A DNA stretch of 64,000 bases from Enterobacteriaceae bacterium RIT714 (GTDB lineage Bacteria > Pseudomonadota > Gammaproteobacteria > Enterobacterales > Enterobacteriaceae), in assembly GCA_009668015.1 (NCBI GenBank), contig WJYB01000001.1, positions 963,369 to 1,027,368 of the forward strand, read 5' to 3'. Shown here one piece after another: positions 8,273 through 16,514 of this stretch; within the stretch, counting starts at the first letter, position 1, and the number at the start of each line of letters is the position of its first letter. Under the pieces are notes generated by a model. That model was given only the letters and a program-made list of their open reading frames with translations, made no database searches and was not told the origin of the DNA. The position numbers and the translations under genes are program-made.

Positions 8273-8911
8273 TTAACCCACGATACCGCGAACAAAGGCT
8301 TCAATCTCTTTGTCCTGGCAGTTTTCAAAGAAGCACTGCTGGAAGCGCTGACCAGAAACGGCTGTTTTCACCAGTTCCGGATCGATGGCGCGCAGAGTAT
8401 CCAGATAGTTCTCTTTCACCACAGCGGCTTTAACCTGGTTCAGGATGCCCGCGTTACGGACCTGTGGCTCTTTACGCTCTGGCGGATAACCTTCGCCTTT
8501 GCGGCCGGTGAACGCTTTTTCAAAGATAAAGCGAACGTTCAGCTCCGCGCCCCAGCCAAATCCTTTAGCAAATGGCAGAGAGAGCGCGTTGCCATTGTTG
8601 ATTTGGGCAAACAGGAAAGCATCTGCCGGGTCGATACAGTAACCGCAGATTACGCCCGGGTGGATGTTCAGAGACATCAGCGCGCCCTGGCCAGTACCGC
8701 AACCGGTCACCACAAAGTCCACCGACTTAGAATTCAACAGAATGCTGGCCATGATACCCAGATGGATGTAGGTCAGGTGGTGATCGTTCTCATCACTCAT
8801 CCCGACGTTGTAGACCGGGAAGCCTTTCTCATCGACAACGGATTTCAATTCATTGAGGATAGTGGCGTTTTTGCCTGCCTGGCTGTTTTCCATCATCAGT
8901 GCAATTTTCAT
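8273..8911 (-). CDS. RpiB/LacA/LacB family sugar-phosphate isomerase
   Basis: The 212-residue protein carries the RpiB-type active-site loop VTGCGTGQGA with the catalytic-base cysteine at position 71, and ICGYCIDPADAFLF, typical of the longer enterobacterial branch. RpiB itself is about 150 residues; the extra C-terminal part here (from about 150) is a branch feature. It probably interconverts an aldose and ketose phosphate, substrate unknown. No kinase or transporter gene is adjacent, so no pathway can be assigned. RBS GGAGATGA precedes the start. Confidence 0.85.
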   Translation of the reverse strand: MKIALMMENSQAGKNATILNELKSVVDEKGFPVYNVGMSDENDHHLTYIHLGIMASILLNSKSVDFVVTGCGTGQGALMSLNIHPGVICGYCIDPADAFLFAQINNGNALSLPFAKGFGWGAELNVRFIFEKAFTGRKGEGYPPERKEPQVRNAGILNQVKAAVVKENYLDTLRAIDPELVKTAVSGQRFQQCFFENCQDKEIEAFVRGIVG

Positions 8912-9159
8912 TCTTCATCTCCTGAATGCGTTGCGGGTTTTCCCGCCACAGATAGCTAATCGACTCAACCTTACTATCATGCAAACATACTTTCAAATTT
9001 ACTGAAAAAATGTTTTAAAAAATTAAGGTGAGTTCACATAATCATGCAAAGAGAGGGAAACTCTCTGCCAGAGGATAAAGTGAAGAAATCTCTACTCTCA
9101 CTTCCCTCTGTTAGCTAGACTGCTTTTAAAAGACAATAAAAATCCTTTGGGGAAGACCT

Positions 9160-11337
9160 GTGAATATGCGCTGCCGGACGCCTCGCATGACACCGCTTGT
9201 GTGGATTGCTCTCCTCGCTGGCCTGCTATGGGCCAGATCGCTTTTTGCACAACCGGCCCCTGAGCCCCCCGTCATCCCGGTCTGGATTTACAATGCCGAC
9301 AGTTTTGAATTCTGGCGAACACCGCAAGGCGAAATGGCCGGTTTCTATCCTGAACTGATCCGTGCTATCAATCAAAAATATCGTACTCAACTCCAGCTAC
9401 AGCCCATAAGTGGCCCAGAAATCGGACAGCGTTTCAACGCCGACAGCTACGGCGTATATGCCGGCGTTCTGCGCACCGAGGCCCGGGCGCGGTCCAAAAT
9501 TCTCTCATCACAGCTTTTCAATAATGAAGTGGTGGCGGCCAGTCCGTCGCTGTCGGTCAATACCGCCGAAGAGCTCAGCAACGCCCGAGTGTTGTTTCGC
9601 CAGAGTGACGCCACCCTCGACAGCGTGCAAAAGCGCTACCCCGATCTGAAGTTTCGTTCGCTTCGACTGGTTGCCAGCAGTGAAGAGGCCTTTCGTTTAC
9701 TCAGCGAGCATAAAGCCGACTTCTACATTAATGATGCCAGCGAGATGGAAAATACGCAGCGCTACTATCTTCTCTCGCGCCCTTTCCCGGAGCTGCGTAT
9801 CCCCGTGGTGCTGGGGTTTAGCCCGGAGCTGCGCGACCTGCGTGAAAAAGTGAATGCGTTTATTGGCGAATGGTATCGCAGCGGAAAAATGCGCAACGCG
9901 CTGGAAGAGAGCAAACGCGACTACCTTTTAAGCCGCATCACTATTTCACCCGAAGAACAGGCCTGGCTCGCCAGCCATCGCCTGCAGATCTGGCTTCCCA
10001 AAAACGAGAACTTTGCGCCGATTATCTGGAAAGATAGCCGCGGTTATCAGGGTACTGCCATCAACATGATCCACGACATGCGCGAGCTGCTGGGAATGGA
10101 GGTGGATGTTCATTTTATTGATAATTATACAGAAGCATTGCAAAAACAGCGCTGGCCAATCCGTATGGTGGATGTTGCTGAAAACAGAGATACCGGACAT
10201 GCCGCAGGCCGTATCGGCCCGGATGTCGCCTGGCATAACGTCTATTACAACCGAATCAACCAGCCCTTTCTCTGGGATGAGGAGAGTATTCGCAGCCAGC
10301 GCGTGGGGGTACTGGCGGGTTCGTTCTCCGGACAATATTTACAGGCGCGATTTGGCAACGACGTCGTGATTGTTGAACAACCCGGTATTAACGAACTGAT
10401 CGACGCCATCGAGAACAACAAAATCGACTATATTCTGGGCGATTTGAGTTCACTGGAATCGAGGCTTCGCGGCAACGAATTGTTTCGTGGTGTACTCAAA
10501 GTGGCCGGCGTCACCCGCAGTGAATTTGTGATCGGCCCGTGGGTAGAGCCAGACCATCCTCTGTTTCACCTGCTGACGCAGGCGCACCGGCTGTCCGGGT
10601 TCCGCACCCAGCTTGAGCGTTCCGGTGATCAAGAGTTCTTCCCGGCGTTGACGAAAAACACCTTAAAAGTGATCAGCGTTGTGCTGCTCATCACCGCGCT
10701 GTTTAGCTCAGGAATGCTGGTGATGATGCGACGCCATATCAAAGAAAACCGGCTGGTTAACCGCAATATCGTCCAGGCGCTGGAGAAGGTTAATCGGGCC
10801 CACGATGACGAGACCGGCAGCCATATTCAGCGGGTGGCAAAATACTGCGGCATGATGGCCCGTGAACTGAATTTGTCGCGCAAAATGATTAGCGAAATCG
10901 AACGCTTTGCCTCGCTGCACGACGTCGGAAAGATTGCGGTTCCGGATCGTATTCTGCGCAAGCAAGGCCCGCTGACGGAGCAGGAATTCAGTGAGATGAA
11001 ACTGCACACCACCAAGGGATATATGATTATCCAGGGACTTGGGCTGGGGCCGGTGGCAGAAAATATTATCCATTTCCATCACGAAAAATGGGACGGAAGT
11101 GGCTATCCCGAAGGACTACGCGGGGAGAATATTCCACTTGAGGCGCGGATTCTGGCGTTAGCCGACGTCTATGATGCGTTGCGGCAAAAGCGGATCTATA
11201 AGCCTGGTTTTAGCCATGAGCTGGCGTGCGAAGTTATCCTCGACGGTGCCGGAAAACACTTTGACCCGCAGCTTATCGCTCTCTTCCGTCAGCATCATCT
11301 TAAGTTTTGTATGATATTCGACAGTCTGGCCGACTAA
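9160..11337 (+). CDS. HD-GYP domain c-di-GMP phosphodiesterase with periplasmic solute-binding sensor domains
   Basis: The 725-residue protein has an N-terminal signal anchor (helix about 11-30) and two tandem periplasmic SBP_bac_3-like domains (about 35-260 and 265-498). A membrane helix follows (501-523), then a cytoplasmic HD-GYP domain (about 545-715). Catalytic motifs are intact: HDVGK (587-591), HH at 640-641, GSGYP (646-650) and LADVYDAL. HD-GYP enzymes hydrolyse c-di-GMP; the sensor half suggests ligand control by an amino acid or similar solute (inference). The start is GTG at 9160 behind GGGGAAG. HD-GYP proteins are absent from E. coli K-12, and this one sits next to FlhDC-linked yecR. 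Confidence 0.9.
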   Translation: MNMRCRTPRMTPLVWIALLAGLLWARSLFAQPAPEPPVIPVWIYNADSFEFWRTPQGEMAGFYPELIRAINQKYRTQLQLQPISGPEIGQRFNADSYGVYAGVLRTEARARSKILSSQLFNNEVVAASPSLSVNTAEELSNARVLFRQSDATLDSVQKRYPDLKFRSLRLVASSEEAFRLLSEHKADFYINDASEMENTQRYYLLSRPFPELRIPVVLGFSPELRDLREKVNAFIGEWYRSGKMRNALEESKRDYLLSRITISPEEQAWLASHRLQIWLPKNENFAPIIWKDSRGYQGTAINMIHDMRELLGMEVDVHFIDNYTEALQKQRWPIRMVDVAENRDTGHAAGRIGPDVAWHNVYYNRINQPFLWDEESIRSQRVGVLAGSFSGQYLQARFGNDVVIVEQPGINELIDAIENNKIDYILGDLSSLESRLRGNELFRGVLKVAGVTRSEFVIGPWVEPDHPLFHLLTQAHRLSGFRTQLERSGDQEFFPALTKNTLKVISVVLLITALFSSGMLVMMRRHIKENRLVNRNIVQALEKVNRAHDDETGSHIQRVAKYCGMMARELNLSRKMISEIERFASLHDVGKIAVPDRILRKQGPLTEQEFSEMKLHTTKGYMIIQGLGLGPVAENIIHFHHEKWDGSGYPEGLRGENIPLEARILALADVYDALRQKRIYKPGFSHELACEVILDGAGKHFDPQLIALFRQHHLKFCMIFDSLAD

Positions 11338-11442
11338 CTTATGCCGTTGAAAAGAGAAAGGGAAAATCCTCCGGCTATTCGAGGCATTGTGCTCCTCAAC
11401 AGGCGTTAGGATAACGTGTCCCCCTCCGACTCAGAGCAAATT

Positions 11443-11781
11443 ATGAAGAGATTAATCGTTGCTGGCTTACTTTTGCTGCTTGCGGGCTGCAGTGTCACCC
11501 GTCAGGCGGAAGTGAGTCATACCGATGCGCCAAACGGGATCGTCAGGCTTAACTACGGCCAGGCGATGCTGCAGAACGCCCATTATGATGCCTATGTGAC
11601 CAATGGGACGGCCACGCGTGAATGTCAAAGCATGGGATATGCGACAGCCTCGTTTTACGGGCAACCCATCAAAACCTGTAGCATATTCAGCGGTTCGGTC
11701 TGTCTGAACGAAAGCGTCACTATCCAGTATAAATGCCTGGGTTACGCCGTGAACCCTTCAGCGACGCAAGCCTGGTATTAA
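11443..11781 (+). CDS. yecR: YecR family lipoprotein
   Basis: This 112-residue lipoprotein has the signal MKRLIVAGLLLLLAGC with lipobox LAGC, then a small domain with four further cysteines (ECQSMGY, KTCSIFSGSVC, QYKC). YecR is under FlhDC control in E. coli, although its role is unknown. A GTG at 11416 behind TAGGAT could start the frame nine codons earlier. The ATG at 11443 was preferred because it gives a normal lipoprotein signal length; the GTG cannot be excluded. Confidence 0.85.
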   Translation: MKRLIVAGLLLLLAGCSVTRQAEVSHTDAPNGIVRLNYGQAMLQNAHYDAYVTNGTATRECQSMGYATASFYGQPIKTCSIFSGSVCLNESVTIQYKCLGYAVNPSATQAWY

Positions 11782-11788
11782 TCCTGTT

Positions 11789-11811
11789 GCTGCCAGATGC
11801 ACACTGGCAGC
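11789..11811. terminator. Hairpin after yecR
   Basis: GCTGCCAG and CTGGCAGC pair perfectly over 8 bp just after the yecR stop codon. There is no T tract, so this may only stabilise the 3' end. Confidence 0.4.
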
Positions 11812-11833
11812 GCATTCAAATAAGAAACAGAAC

Positions 11834-11856
11834 AATTCTCATTAATTTAATTATCA
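11834..11856. promoter_or_regulatory. Fur-box-like sequence upstream of ftnA
   Basis: On the minus strand this reads TGATAATTAAATTAATGAGA, similar to the Fur consensus GATAATGATAATCATTATC in its first half. It lies about 140 bases before ftnA. In E. coli, Fur with iron activates ftnA by displacing H-NS from several upstream boxes. The match is partial and the region is AT-rich, so chance similarity is possible. Confidence 0.3.
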
Positions 11857-11985
11857 CTGCCAATGCGTTTTATTCCCATTCGTATTTTTAATAATTAATA
11901 TATTTATTTTACCTTTTGCAAATAATTAAATAACAAATTATAGTGACGCTTCTCTCGGCGATGAAATAATGAATGGAGCTGCATC

Positions 11986-12483
11986 ATGCTGAAAACTGAA
12001 ATGATCGATAAACTCAACGAGCAAATGAACCTTGAGCTTTTTTCATCCCTGCTTTATCAACAAATGAGTGCCTGGTGCAGCTATCACAGCTTCGAAGGTG
12101 CGGCGGCTTTCCTGCGCCGCCATGCGCAGGAGGAGATGACCCACATGCAGCGCCTGTTTGACTACCTGGCAGATACCGGCAGCCTGCCGCGCATCAACCC
12201 TGTCGAGTCGCCGTTTGCCGAGTACGCCTCTCTGGATGAACTGTTCCGCGCGACCTACGAACATGAGCAGTTAATCACTCAAAAAATTAATGAGCTGACC
12301 CATGCGGCTATGATGAGTCAGGATTATCCGACATTTAATTTCCTGCAGTGGTATGTTGCGGAACAGCACGAAGAAGAAAAACTGTTTAAATCAGTTATTG
12401 ATAAATTATCTCTGGCAGGAAAATCAGGCGAAGGTCTTTACTTTATTGATAAAGAACTTTCGACCCTCGATACCCAGAATTAA
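11986..12483 (+). CDS. ftnA: Bacterial ferritin FtnA
   Basis: This 165-residue iron-storage ferritin assembles as a 24-mer shell and oxidises Fe(II). The ferroxidase ligands are all visible: Glu17, Glu50 and His53 (in EEMTHM), Glu94, and Gln127/Glu130 (in EQHEEE). This contrasts with ftnB at 4050, where several are lost. RBS GGAG precedes the ATG. The gene is monocistronic, with an AT-rich upstream region and a strong terminator at 12492. Confidence 0.97.
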   Translation: MLKTEMIDKLNEQMNLELFSSLLYQQMSAWCSYHSFEGAAAFLRRHAQEEMTHMQRLFDYLADTGSLPRINPVESPFAEYASLDELFRATYEHEQLITQKINELTHAAMMSQDYPTFNFLQWYVAEQHEEEKLFKSVIDKLSLAGKSGEGLYFIDKELSTLDTQN

Positions 12484-12491
12484 TTTTTTCA

Positions 12492-12522
12492 GGGTGTCAT
12501 TCAGCTGACACCCTTTTTTTTT
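12492..12522 (+). terminator. ftnA terminator
   Basis: GGGTGTCA-TTCAGC-TGACACCC is followed by nine T residues, a textbook intrinsic terminator. Confidence 0.95.
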
Positions 12523-12528
12523 AGCGCG

Positions 12529-12768
12529 TTAATGGCGACAGATTTTACTTTCGTGCGTCGAAAATCCCTCTTCAACAGGAATAAACTTGCCTCGCGCAGC
12601 AAGGAATGTCACTAACTCCCCCGCCGTCATATTTTCAGCCGAACAGGTATGAAAGCGCGCGTTGTTTCCAAAGCGTAAATCAATAGCCTGAATCAGACTC
12701 CTTTCGGTGTACTGTTCGCCGGACTCAAGCATCATATTGAGCACATCGTGCCCGTGGATTGACGTCAT
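12529..12768 (-). CDS. yecH: YecH family metal-binding-like protein
   Basis: The 79-residue protein matches YecH at both ends (SIHGHDVLNMM, FIPVEEGFSTHESKICRH). His-Gly-His near the N-terminus, His-Thr-Cys in the middle and Cys-Arg-His at the C-terminus suggest metal binding; function is unknown. The start at 12768 follows GGGAGGGGT. The frame is open 17 codons further upstream into a hydrophobic stretch, which is not part of the known family. Confidence 0.9.
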   Translation of the reverse strand: MTSIHGHDVLNMMLESGEQYTERSLIQAIDLRFGNNARFHTCSAENMTAGELVTFLAARGKFIPVEEGFSTHESKICRH

Positions 12769-12834
12769 TACCCCTCCCATTAAAAGGCACAGGCTAAACG
12801 CTTTGACCCGCAAACACATTGCGCTGGCACAGGT

Positions 12835-13176
12835 TTACATGCACCCCGCGCAGCTGGTACAGCGCCAGTCATGGGGATTGATCGCCTGATAAAAGTGACG
12901 ATAGCTGTCGGTCTCAAGCGGTATCGCATTTTCAAAGAACAGATCGGTTAACCAGTCGACGTTTTCAATAATCCAGTCATCTTCCGTTAATCCCTGGGCA
13001 TACAGTTCATCTTCCGGATCGATAATATTGTAGATAGCCCACGTCCCCATATCCTTTTCCCGTCGCGGTTCCGGCAGCTCAAGCGCCTGCCCGTTCCAGC
13101 GAATGATCCAGTGTCCATGGCATAACAGATTACCTGAACGACTCCATGCCGCGGTAAATGGATTCTCCCCTGCCAT
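12835..13176 (-). CDS. Hypothetical protein with C-terminal cysteine cluster
   Basis: I do not recognise this 113-residue protein. It is acidic in the middle (DPEDELYAQGLTEDDWI) and rich in tryptophan. It ends in RCTSCAGCM, a Cys-x2-Cys-x2-Cys cluster that could bind metal or carry a redox disulfide. There is no signal peptide or membrane segment. It lies between yecH and tyrP on the minus strand with its own start. The codon use looks like that of its neighbours, so it is probably a real gene of this lineage. Confidence 0.65.
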   Translation of the reverse strand: MAGENPFTAAWSRSGNLLCHGHWIIRWNGQALELPEPRREKDMGTWAIYNIIDPEDELYAQGLTEDDWIIENVDWLTDLFFENAIPLETDSYRHFYQAINPHDWRCTSCAGCM

Positions 13177-13316
13177 CAGCCTCTCACTTTTGTTGATTAT
13201 TTATCGTGACTGTTTAAGGTACGCCTGATTTTCCCCCTAAAACATTGCCCTTATGAAGTAGGCAAAACCCTCAAAAGTATCAGCCACTTGCCCAAAAGGA
13301 ATCGCGCCCAATAAAG

Positions 13317-13357
13317 TGTATACATATCATTACACGTGTTGTAACGCTGATTTGACG
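13317..13357. promoter_or_regulatory. Two tandem TyrR boxes upstream of tyrP
   Basis: 13317-13334 reads TGTA-N10-TACA, symmetric like the strong TyrR box TGTAAA-N6-TTTACA. 13340-13357 reads TGTAAC-N6-TTGACG, a weaker box. Their centres are 23 bases apart, about two helical turns. Paired TyrR boxes control tyrP in E. coli, with repression by tyrosine and activation by phenylalanine. Confidence 0.75.
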
Positions 13358-13425
13358 AAGGCCCCATTTTCCCTTACTCTGCGCCGCAGATTGGGTTGCG
13401 ATTTGTTGTCGTGGTAGAGGAAAGC

Positions 13426-14637
13426 GTGAAGAACAGAACTCTGGGAAGTATTTTTATCGTTGCGGGTACGACAATTGGCGCAGGAATGTTGGCGATGCCA
13501 TTGGCCGCGGCTGGCGTCGGCTTTGGCGTCACGTTGCTGCTGTTAGGCTGTCTGTGGGCGCTTATGTGTTATACCGCATTGTTGCTGCTCGAAGTGTATC
13601 AGCACGTCCCGGCGGATACCGGGCTGGGCTCGCTGGCCGCGCGCTATCTCGGCCGCTACGGCCAGTGGATCACCGGCCTGAGTATGATGTTCCTGATGTA
13701 TGCCCTCACAGCGGCTTACATGAGCGGCGCGGGCGAACTGATCGCCTCCAGCATCAATGACTGGTTCGGGACAGATATTTCTCCGTCCACGGGGGTCACC
13801 TTCTTCACGCTCATTGGCGGTGGAGTGGTATGCGTGGGGACGTCGCTGGTCGATCTGTTTAACCGTTTTCTGTTCAGCGCAAAAATTATTTTCCTCGTCG
13901 TGATGCTCGCGCTACTCGCTCCGCATATTCATAAAGTGAATCTGCTCACGCTGCCGCTGGAGAAAGGGCTGGCGCTCTCTGCGATTCCGGTCATTTTTAC
14001 CTCATTTGGTTTCCACGGCAGCGTGCCCAGCATCGTCAGCTACATGAATGGCGATATCCGTAAGCTGCGCCGCGTCTTTGTCATCGGAAGCGCCATTCCA
14101 TTAATTGCCTATATTTTCTGGCAACTGGTGACATTGGGCAGCATTCATTCGTCCACCTTTATTGGCTTAATGGCAGATCACTCCGGTCTGAACGGATTCC
14201 TGCAGGCGCTGCGCGAGGTCGTTGCTTCGCCGCACGTCGAACTGGCAGTACATTTATTTGCCGATCTCGCTCTGGCGACCTCTTTCCTGGGCGTCGCGCT
14301 GGGCTTGTTCGATTACCTGGCAGATCTGTTCCAGCGCAGCCGCTCCGTCGCCGGACGCCTGCAGACAGGGATCATTACCTTCCTGCCGCCTCTGGCGTTT
14401 GCACTGTTCTATCCGCGCGGATTTGTGATGGCGCTGGGGTATGCGGGGGTTGCGCTCGCGGTCCTGGCCCTGTTGCTCCCTTCCCTGCTGGCATGGAAAA
14501 GCCGTCAACAGCATCCTGACTCTGGCTATCGGGTCTGGGGGGGGAAGTTCCTGTTAGCGCTTGTCTTCGCCTGCGGCGTTGGGGTCATCCTGGTCCAGTT
14601 CTCTATTGCGGCGGGCGTTTTGCCAGAAGTGGGATAA
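13426..14637 (+). CDS. tyrP: Tyrosine-specific transporter TyrP
   Basis: The 403-residue inner-membrane protein is a proton-driven tyrosine importer of the HAAAP family with about 11 helices. The family start [19 protein letters not shown] and the segments [16 protein letters not shown] and [18 protein letters not shown] are conserved. The start is GTG at 13426 behind AGAGGAA, which gives the family length; earlier in-frame codons lack an RBS. TyrR boxes lie upstream and a bidirectional terminator follows. Confidence 0.95.
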   Translation: MKNRTLGSIFIVAGTTIGAGMLAMPLAAAGVGFGVTLLLLGCLWALMCYTALLLLEVYQHVPADTGLGSLAARYLGRYGQWITGLSMMFLMYALTAAYMSGAGELIASSINDWFGTDISPSTGVTFFTLIGGGVVCVGTSLVDLFNRFLFSAKIIFLVVMLALLAPHIHKVNLLTLPLEKGLALSAIPVIFTSFGFHGSVPSIVSYMNGDIRKLRRVFVIGSAIPLIAYIFWQLVTLGSIHSSTFIGLMADHSGLNGFLQALREVVASPHVELAVHLFADLALATSFLGVALGLFDYLADLFQRSRSVAGRLQTGIITFLPPLAFALFYPRGFVMALGYAGVALAVLALLLPSLLAWKSRQQHPDSGYRVWGGKFLLALVFACGVGVILVQFSIAAGVLPEVG

Positions 14638-14664
14638 AAAAAGGGCTCATCATGAGCCCTTTCT
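14636..14664. terminator. Terminator between tyrP and yecA
   Basis: AAAGGGCTCAT-CATGAGCCCTTT has an A run on one side and T-rich sequence on the other, serving the convergent tyrP and yecA genes. Confidence 0.88.
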
Positions 14665-14666
14665 GA

Positions 14667-15335
14667 TTAATGCAAACAGCAACTTTTGAATTTCTTACCA
14701 CTGCCGCAAGGACAAGGATCGTTTCTCCCGACCTTCGCGCCATTCACGATTGGTTGCTGCGCGACCGTCTGCTGCGGATTCTCAAGCCAGTAATTGTACA
14801 GACGTAACGCCGCCGGACGAATCGCTTCAATGCTGGCATGATATTCATCTTCCGTCAGCTCATCGAGTCGCGCAGCGTTTTCTTCGCTGCCGTGTAACGC
14901 AATCAGCGCCAGATCGGTCTTCAGCTCTTCAGGAAGCGTTGACCAGTCGGTCAATGCAACGCCCCGCATATAGCCATAACACCACTCTTCAACCACCGTG
15001 TAGCTTGTACCGTCCACTTCGTTAATACCAAAGACAGGCTCAAACTGGTCGGGATAATCGCTTAATCGCTCGGCGATATCGTTCATATGCTTAAAGCAGA
15101 GATCGATAAATCGATTCATTTCACGATCGTTTTTCCAGCGCGGGATATGTTTTTCACCACCCCATACCGCCACCAGCCAGGTGTCAGGCTCAACGACAAG
15201 AGGACCAGACAACACTGCGGTTAGCATGCCATCCAGCTCTGAAACATCGATCACAGACGCGTTTTCATGACCGTAAGACATTAATGTCTGTTCCAGCCAC
15301 TCCATTTCGTTTTCATTTAATGGGCCTTCAGTCAT
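14667..15335 (-). CDS. yecA: YecA (UPF0149) family protein with SEC-C metal-binding motif
   Basis: This 222-residue protein has a helical UPF0149 domain (about 5-180) and a C-terminal SEC-C zinc motif, [20 protein letters not shown]. The same motif in SecA contacts SecB and ribosomes. YecA has been reported to associate with ribosomes; its exact role is not settled. The start at 15335 follows AGGAGTTCG; the longer open frame upstream adds a hydrophobic stretch not in the family. Confidence 0.93.
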   Translation of the reverse strand: MTEGPLNENEMEWLEQTLMSYGHENASVIDVSELDGMLTAVLSGPLVVEPDTWLVAVWGGEKHIPRWKNDREMNRFIDLCFKHMNDIAERLSDYPDQFEPVFGINEVDGTSYTVVEEWCYGYMRGVALTDWSTLPEELKTDLALIALHGSEENAARLDELTEDEYHASIEAIRPAALRLYNYWLENPQQTVAQQPIVNGAKVGRNDPCPCGSGKKFKSCCLH

Positions 15336-15392
15336 TGCTCGAACTCCTGGGAAATTGACTATCAAGGAAGGGTAACACAGAAATGGCAGGCA

Positions 15393-15417
15393 CAAAAAAA
15401 CCACCCGGAGGTGGTTT
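15393..15417 (-). terminator. Terminator of the glyW-cysT-leuZ operon
   Basis: Read on the minus strand, AAACCACC-TCC-GGGTGGTTT is followed by T residues, 40 bases after the tRNA-Leu end. Confidence 0.88.
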
Positions 15418-15457
15418 CACGACACTGCTTATTGCTTTGATTATTCTTGTTTTCCCA

Positions 15458-15544
15458 TGGTACCCGGAGCGAGACTTGAACTCGCACAGCGCGAACGCCG
15501 AGGGATTTTAAATCCCTTGTGTCTACCGATTCCACCATCCGGGC
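15458..15544 (-). tRNA. leuZ: tRNA-Leu (anticodon TAA)
   Basis: This 87-nucleotide class II tRNA has a long variable arm. The acceptor stem GCCCGGA pairs with TCCGGGT and CCA is encoded. The anticodon loop is GATTTAAAATC with TAA. Compared with E. coli leuZ the T-stem carries a paired G-C to A-T type change (GCGAG/CTCGC), so pairing is kept. Confidence 0.96.
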
Positions 15545-15556
15545 TCGGGAAGAAAG

Positions 15557-15630
15557 TGGAGGCGCGTTCCGGAGTCGAACCGGACTAGACGGATTTGCAA
15601 TCCGCTACATAACCGCTTTGCTAACGCGCC
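15557..15630 (-). tRNA. cysT: tRNA-Cys (anticodon GCA)
   Basis: A 74-nucleotide cloverleaf with acceptor stem GGCGCGT/ACGCGCC, anticodon arm GGATTGCAAATCC and encoded CCA. It is the middle gene of the three-tRNA operon. Confidence 0.97.
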
Positions 15631-15682
15631 TTAAATCTTCAGGCCTTTCGACCAGCACCCGCAATTGCCGATGCTTTTAATC

Positions 15683-15758
<76 letters not shown>

Positions 15759-15832
15759 ATATGATTAAGCTAATTGCTAATCACTTGATTTTATTATCGT
15801 CCGACAGTGTGTGCCGCCGTTCGATGCGTTGC

Positions 15833-15860
15833 ATTCTACTTATATGACGTGATGAGTCAA
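15833..15860 (-). promoter_or_regulatory. Sigma-70 promoter of the tRNA operon
   Basis: TTGACT and TAGAAT are separated by 16 bases, about 75-80 bases before glyW, followed by a GC-rich stretch. That is typical of a strong stable-RNA promoter. Confidence 0.75.
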
Positions 15861-15909
15861 CGTTAATTTTGCTTCCCCGGATCGTTTGCTGAAAATTACG
15901 CCGAAACGA

Positions 15910-16458
15910 TCACTGTTCAAGCAAATCCCCACGCGCGGCATTCAAATATTGCAGCATCGACCACAACGTCAGGACGGCGGCAACCCACAGCAGGCCGATA
16001 CCCGCCCACTCAACCCAGGCGTTCGGACGCCACAGCATCCAGACCAGCGACGCCATCTGCGCGGTGGTTTTGACTTTTCCGATCCAGGAGACCGCCACGC
16101 TGCTGCGTTTACCCAGCTCGGCCATCCATTCGCGCAGAGCGGAGATGATGATCTCACGCGCGATCATCGTCGCTGCCGGTAAGGTCACCCACCAGGTATG
16201 ATAATGCTCCGCCACGAGGACCATCGCGATCGCCACCATCACTTTATCGGCGACAGGATCGAGGAACGCGCCAAAACGCGTGCTCTGGTTCCAGCGACGC
16301 GCCAGATACCCGTCAAACCAGTCGGTCACCGCAGCCACAAGGAAGATCAATGCACATGCGAAAGGAGCCCACGTGAACGGCAGGTAAAATGCCAGCACAA
16401 AGAATGGGATAAGTACGACGCGAAAAAGCGTGAGCAACGTAGGGATGTTAAATCGCAT
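15910..16458 (-). CDS. pgsA: CDP-diacylglycerol--glycerol-3-phosphate 3-phosphatidyltransferase
   Basis: The 182-residue inner-membrane enzyme makes phosphatidylglycerol phosphate, the first committed step to phosphatidylglycerol and cardiolipin. The CDP-alcohol phosphotransferase motif D-x2-DG-x2-AR-x8-G-x3-D-x3-D is present within [11 protein letters not shown] and [11 protein letters not shown]. Length equals E. coli PgsA. It follows uvrC and precedes the tRNA operon on the same strand, as in E. coli. Confidence 0.97.
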   Translation of the reverse strand: MRFNIPTLLTLFRVVLIPFFVLAFYLPFTWAPFACALIFLVAAVTDWFDGYLARRWNQSTRFGAFLDPVADKVMVAIAMVLVAEHYHTWWVTLPAATMIAREIIISALREWMAELGKRSSVAVSWIGKVKTTAQMASLVWMLWRPNAWVEWAGIGLLWVAAVLTLWSMLQYLNAARGDLLEQ

Positions 16459-16514
16459 AGTGACGGTAACTGTCTGTTGTCAGTAAAATTTAGCTCTATG
16501 TTGCTACAGAGCCC

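Noticed and set aside
9066..9110. AGTGA...TCACT inverted repeat before the HD-GYP gene as a CRP or FliA site
   Set aside because: Spacing does not fit CRP and no sigma-28 element could be aligned.
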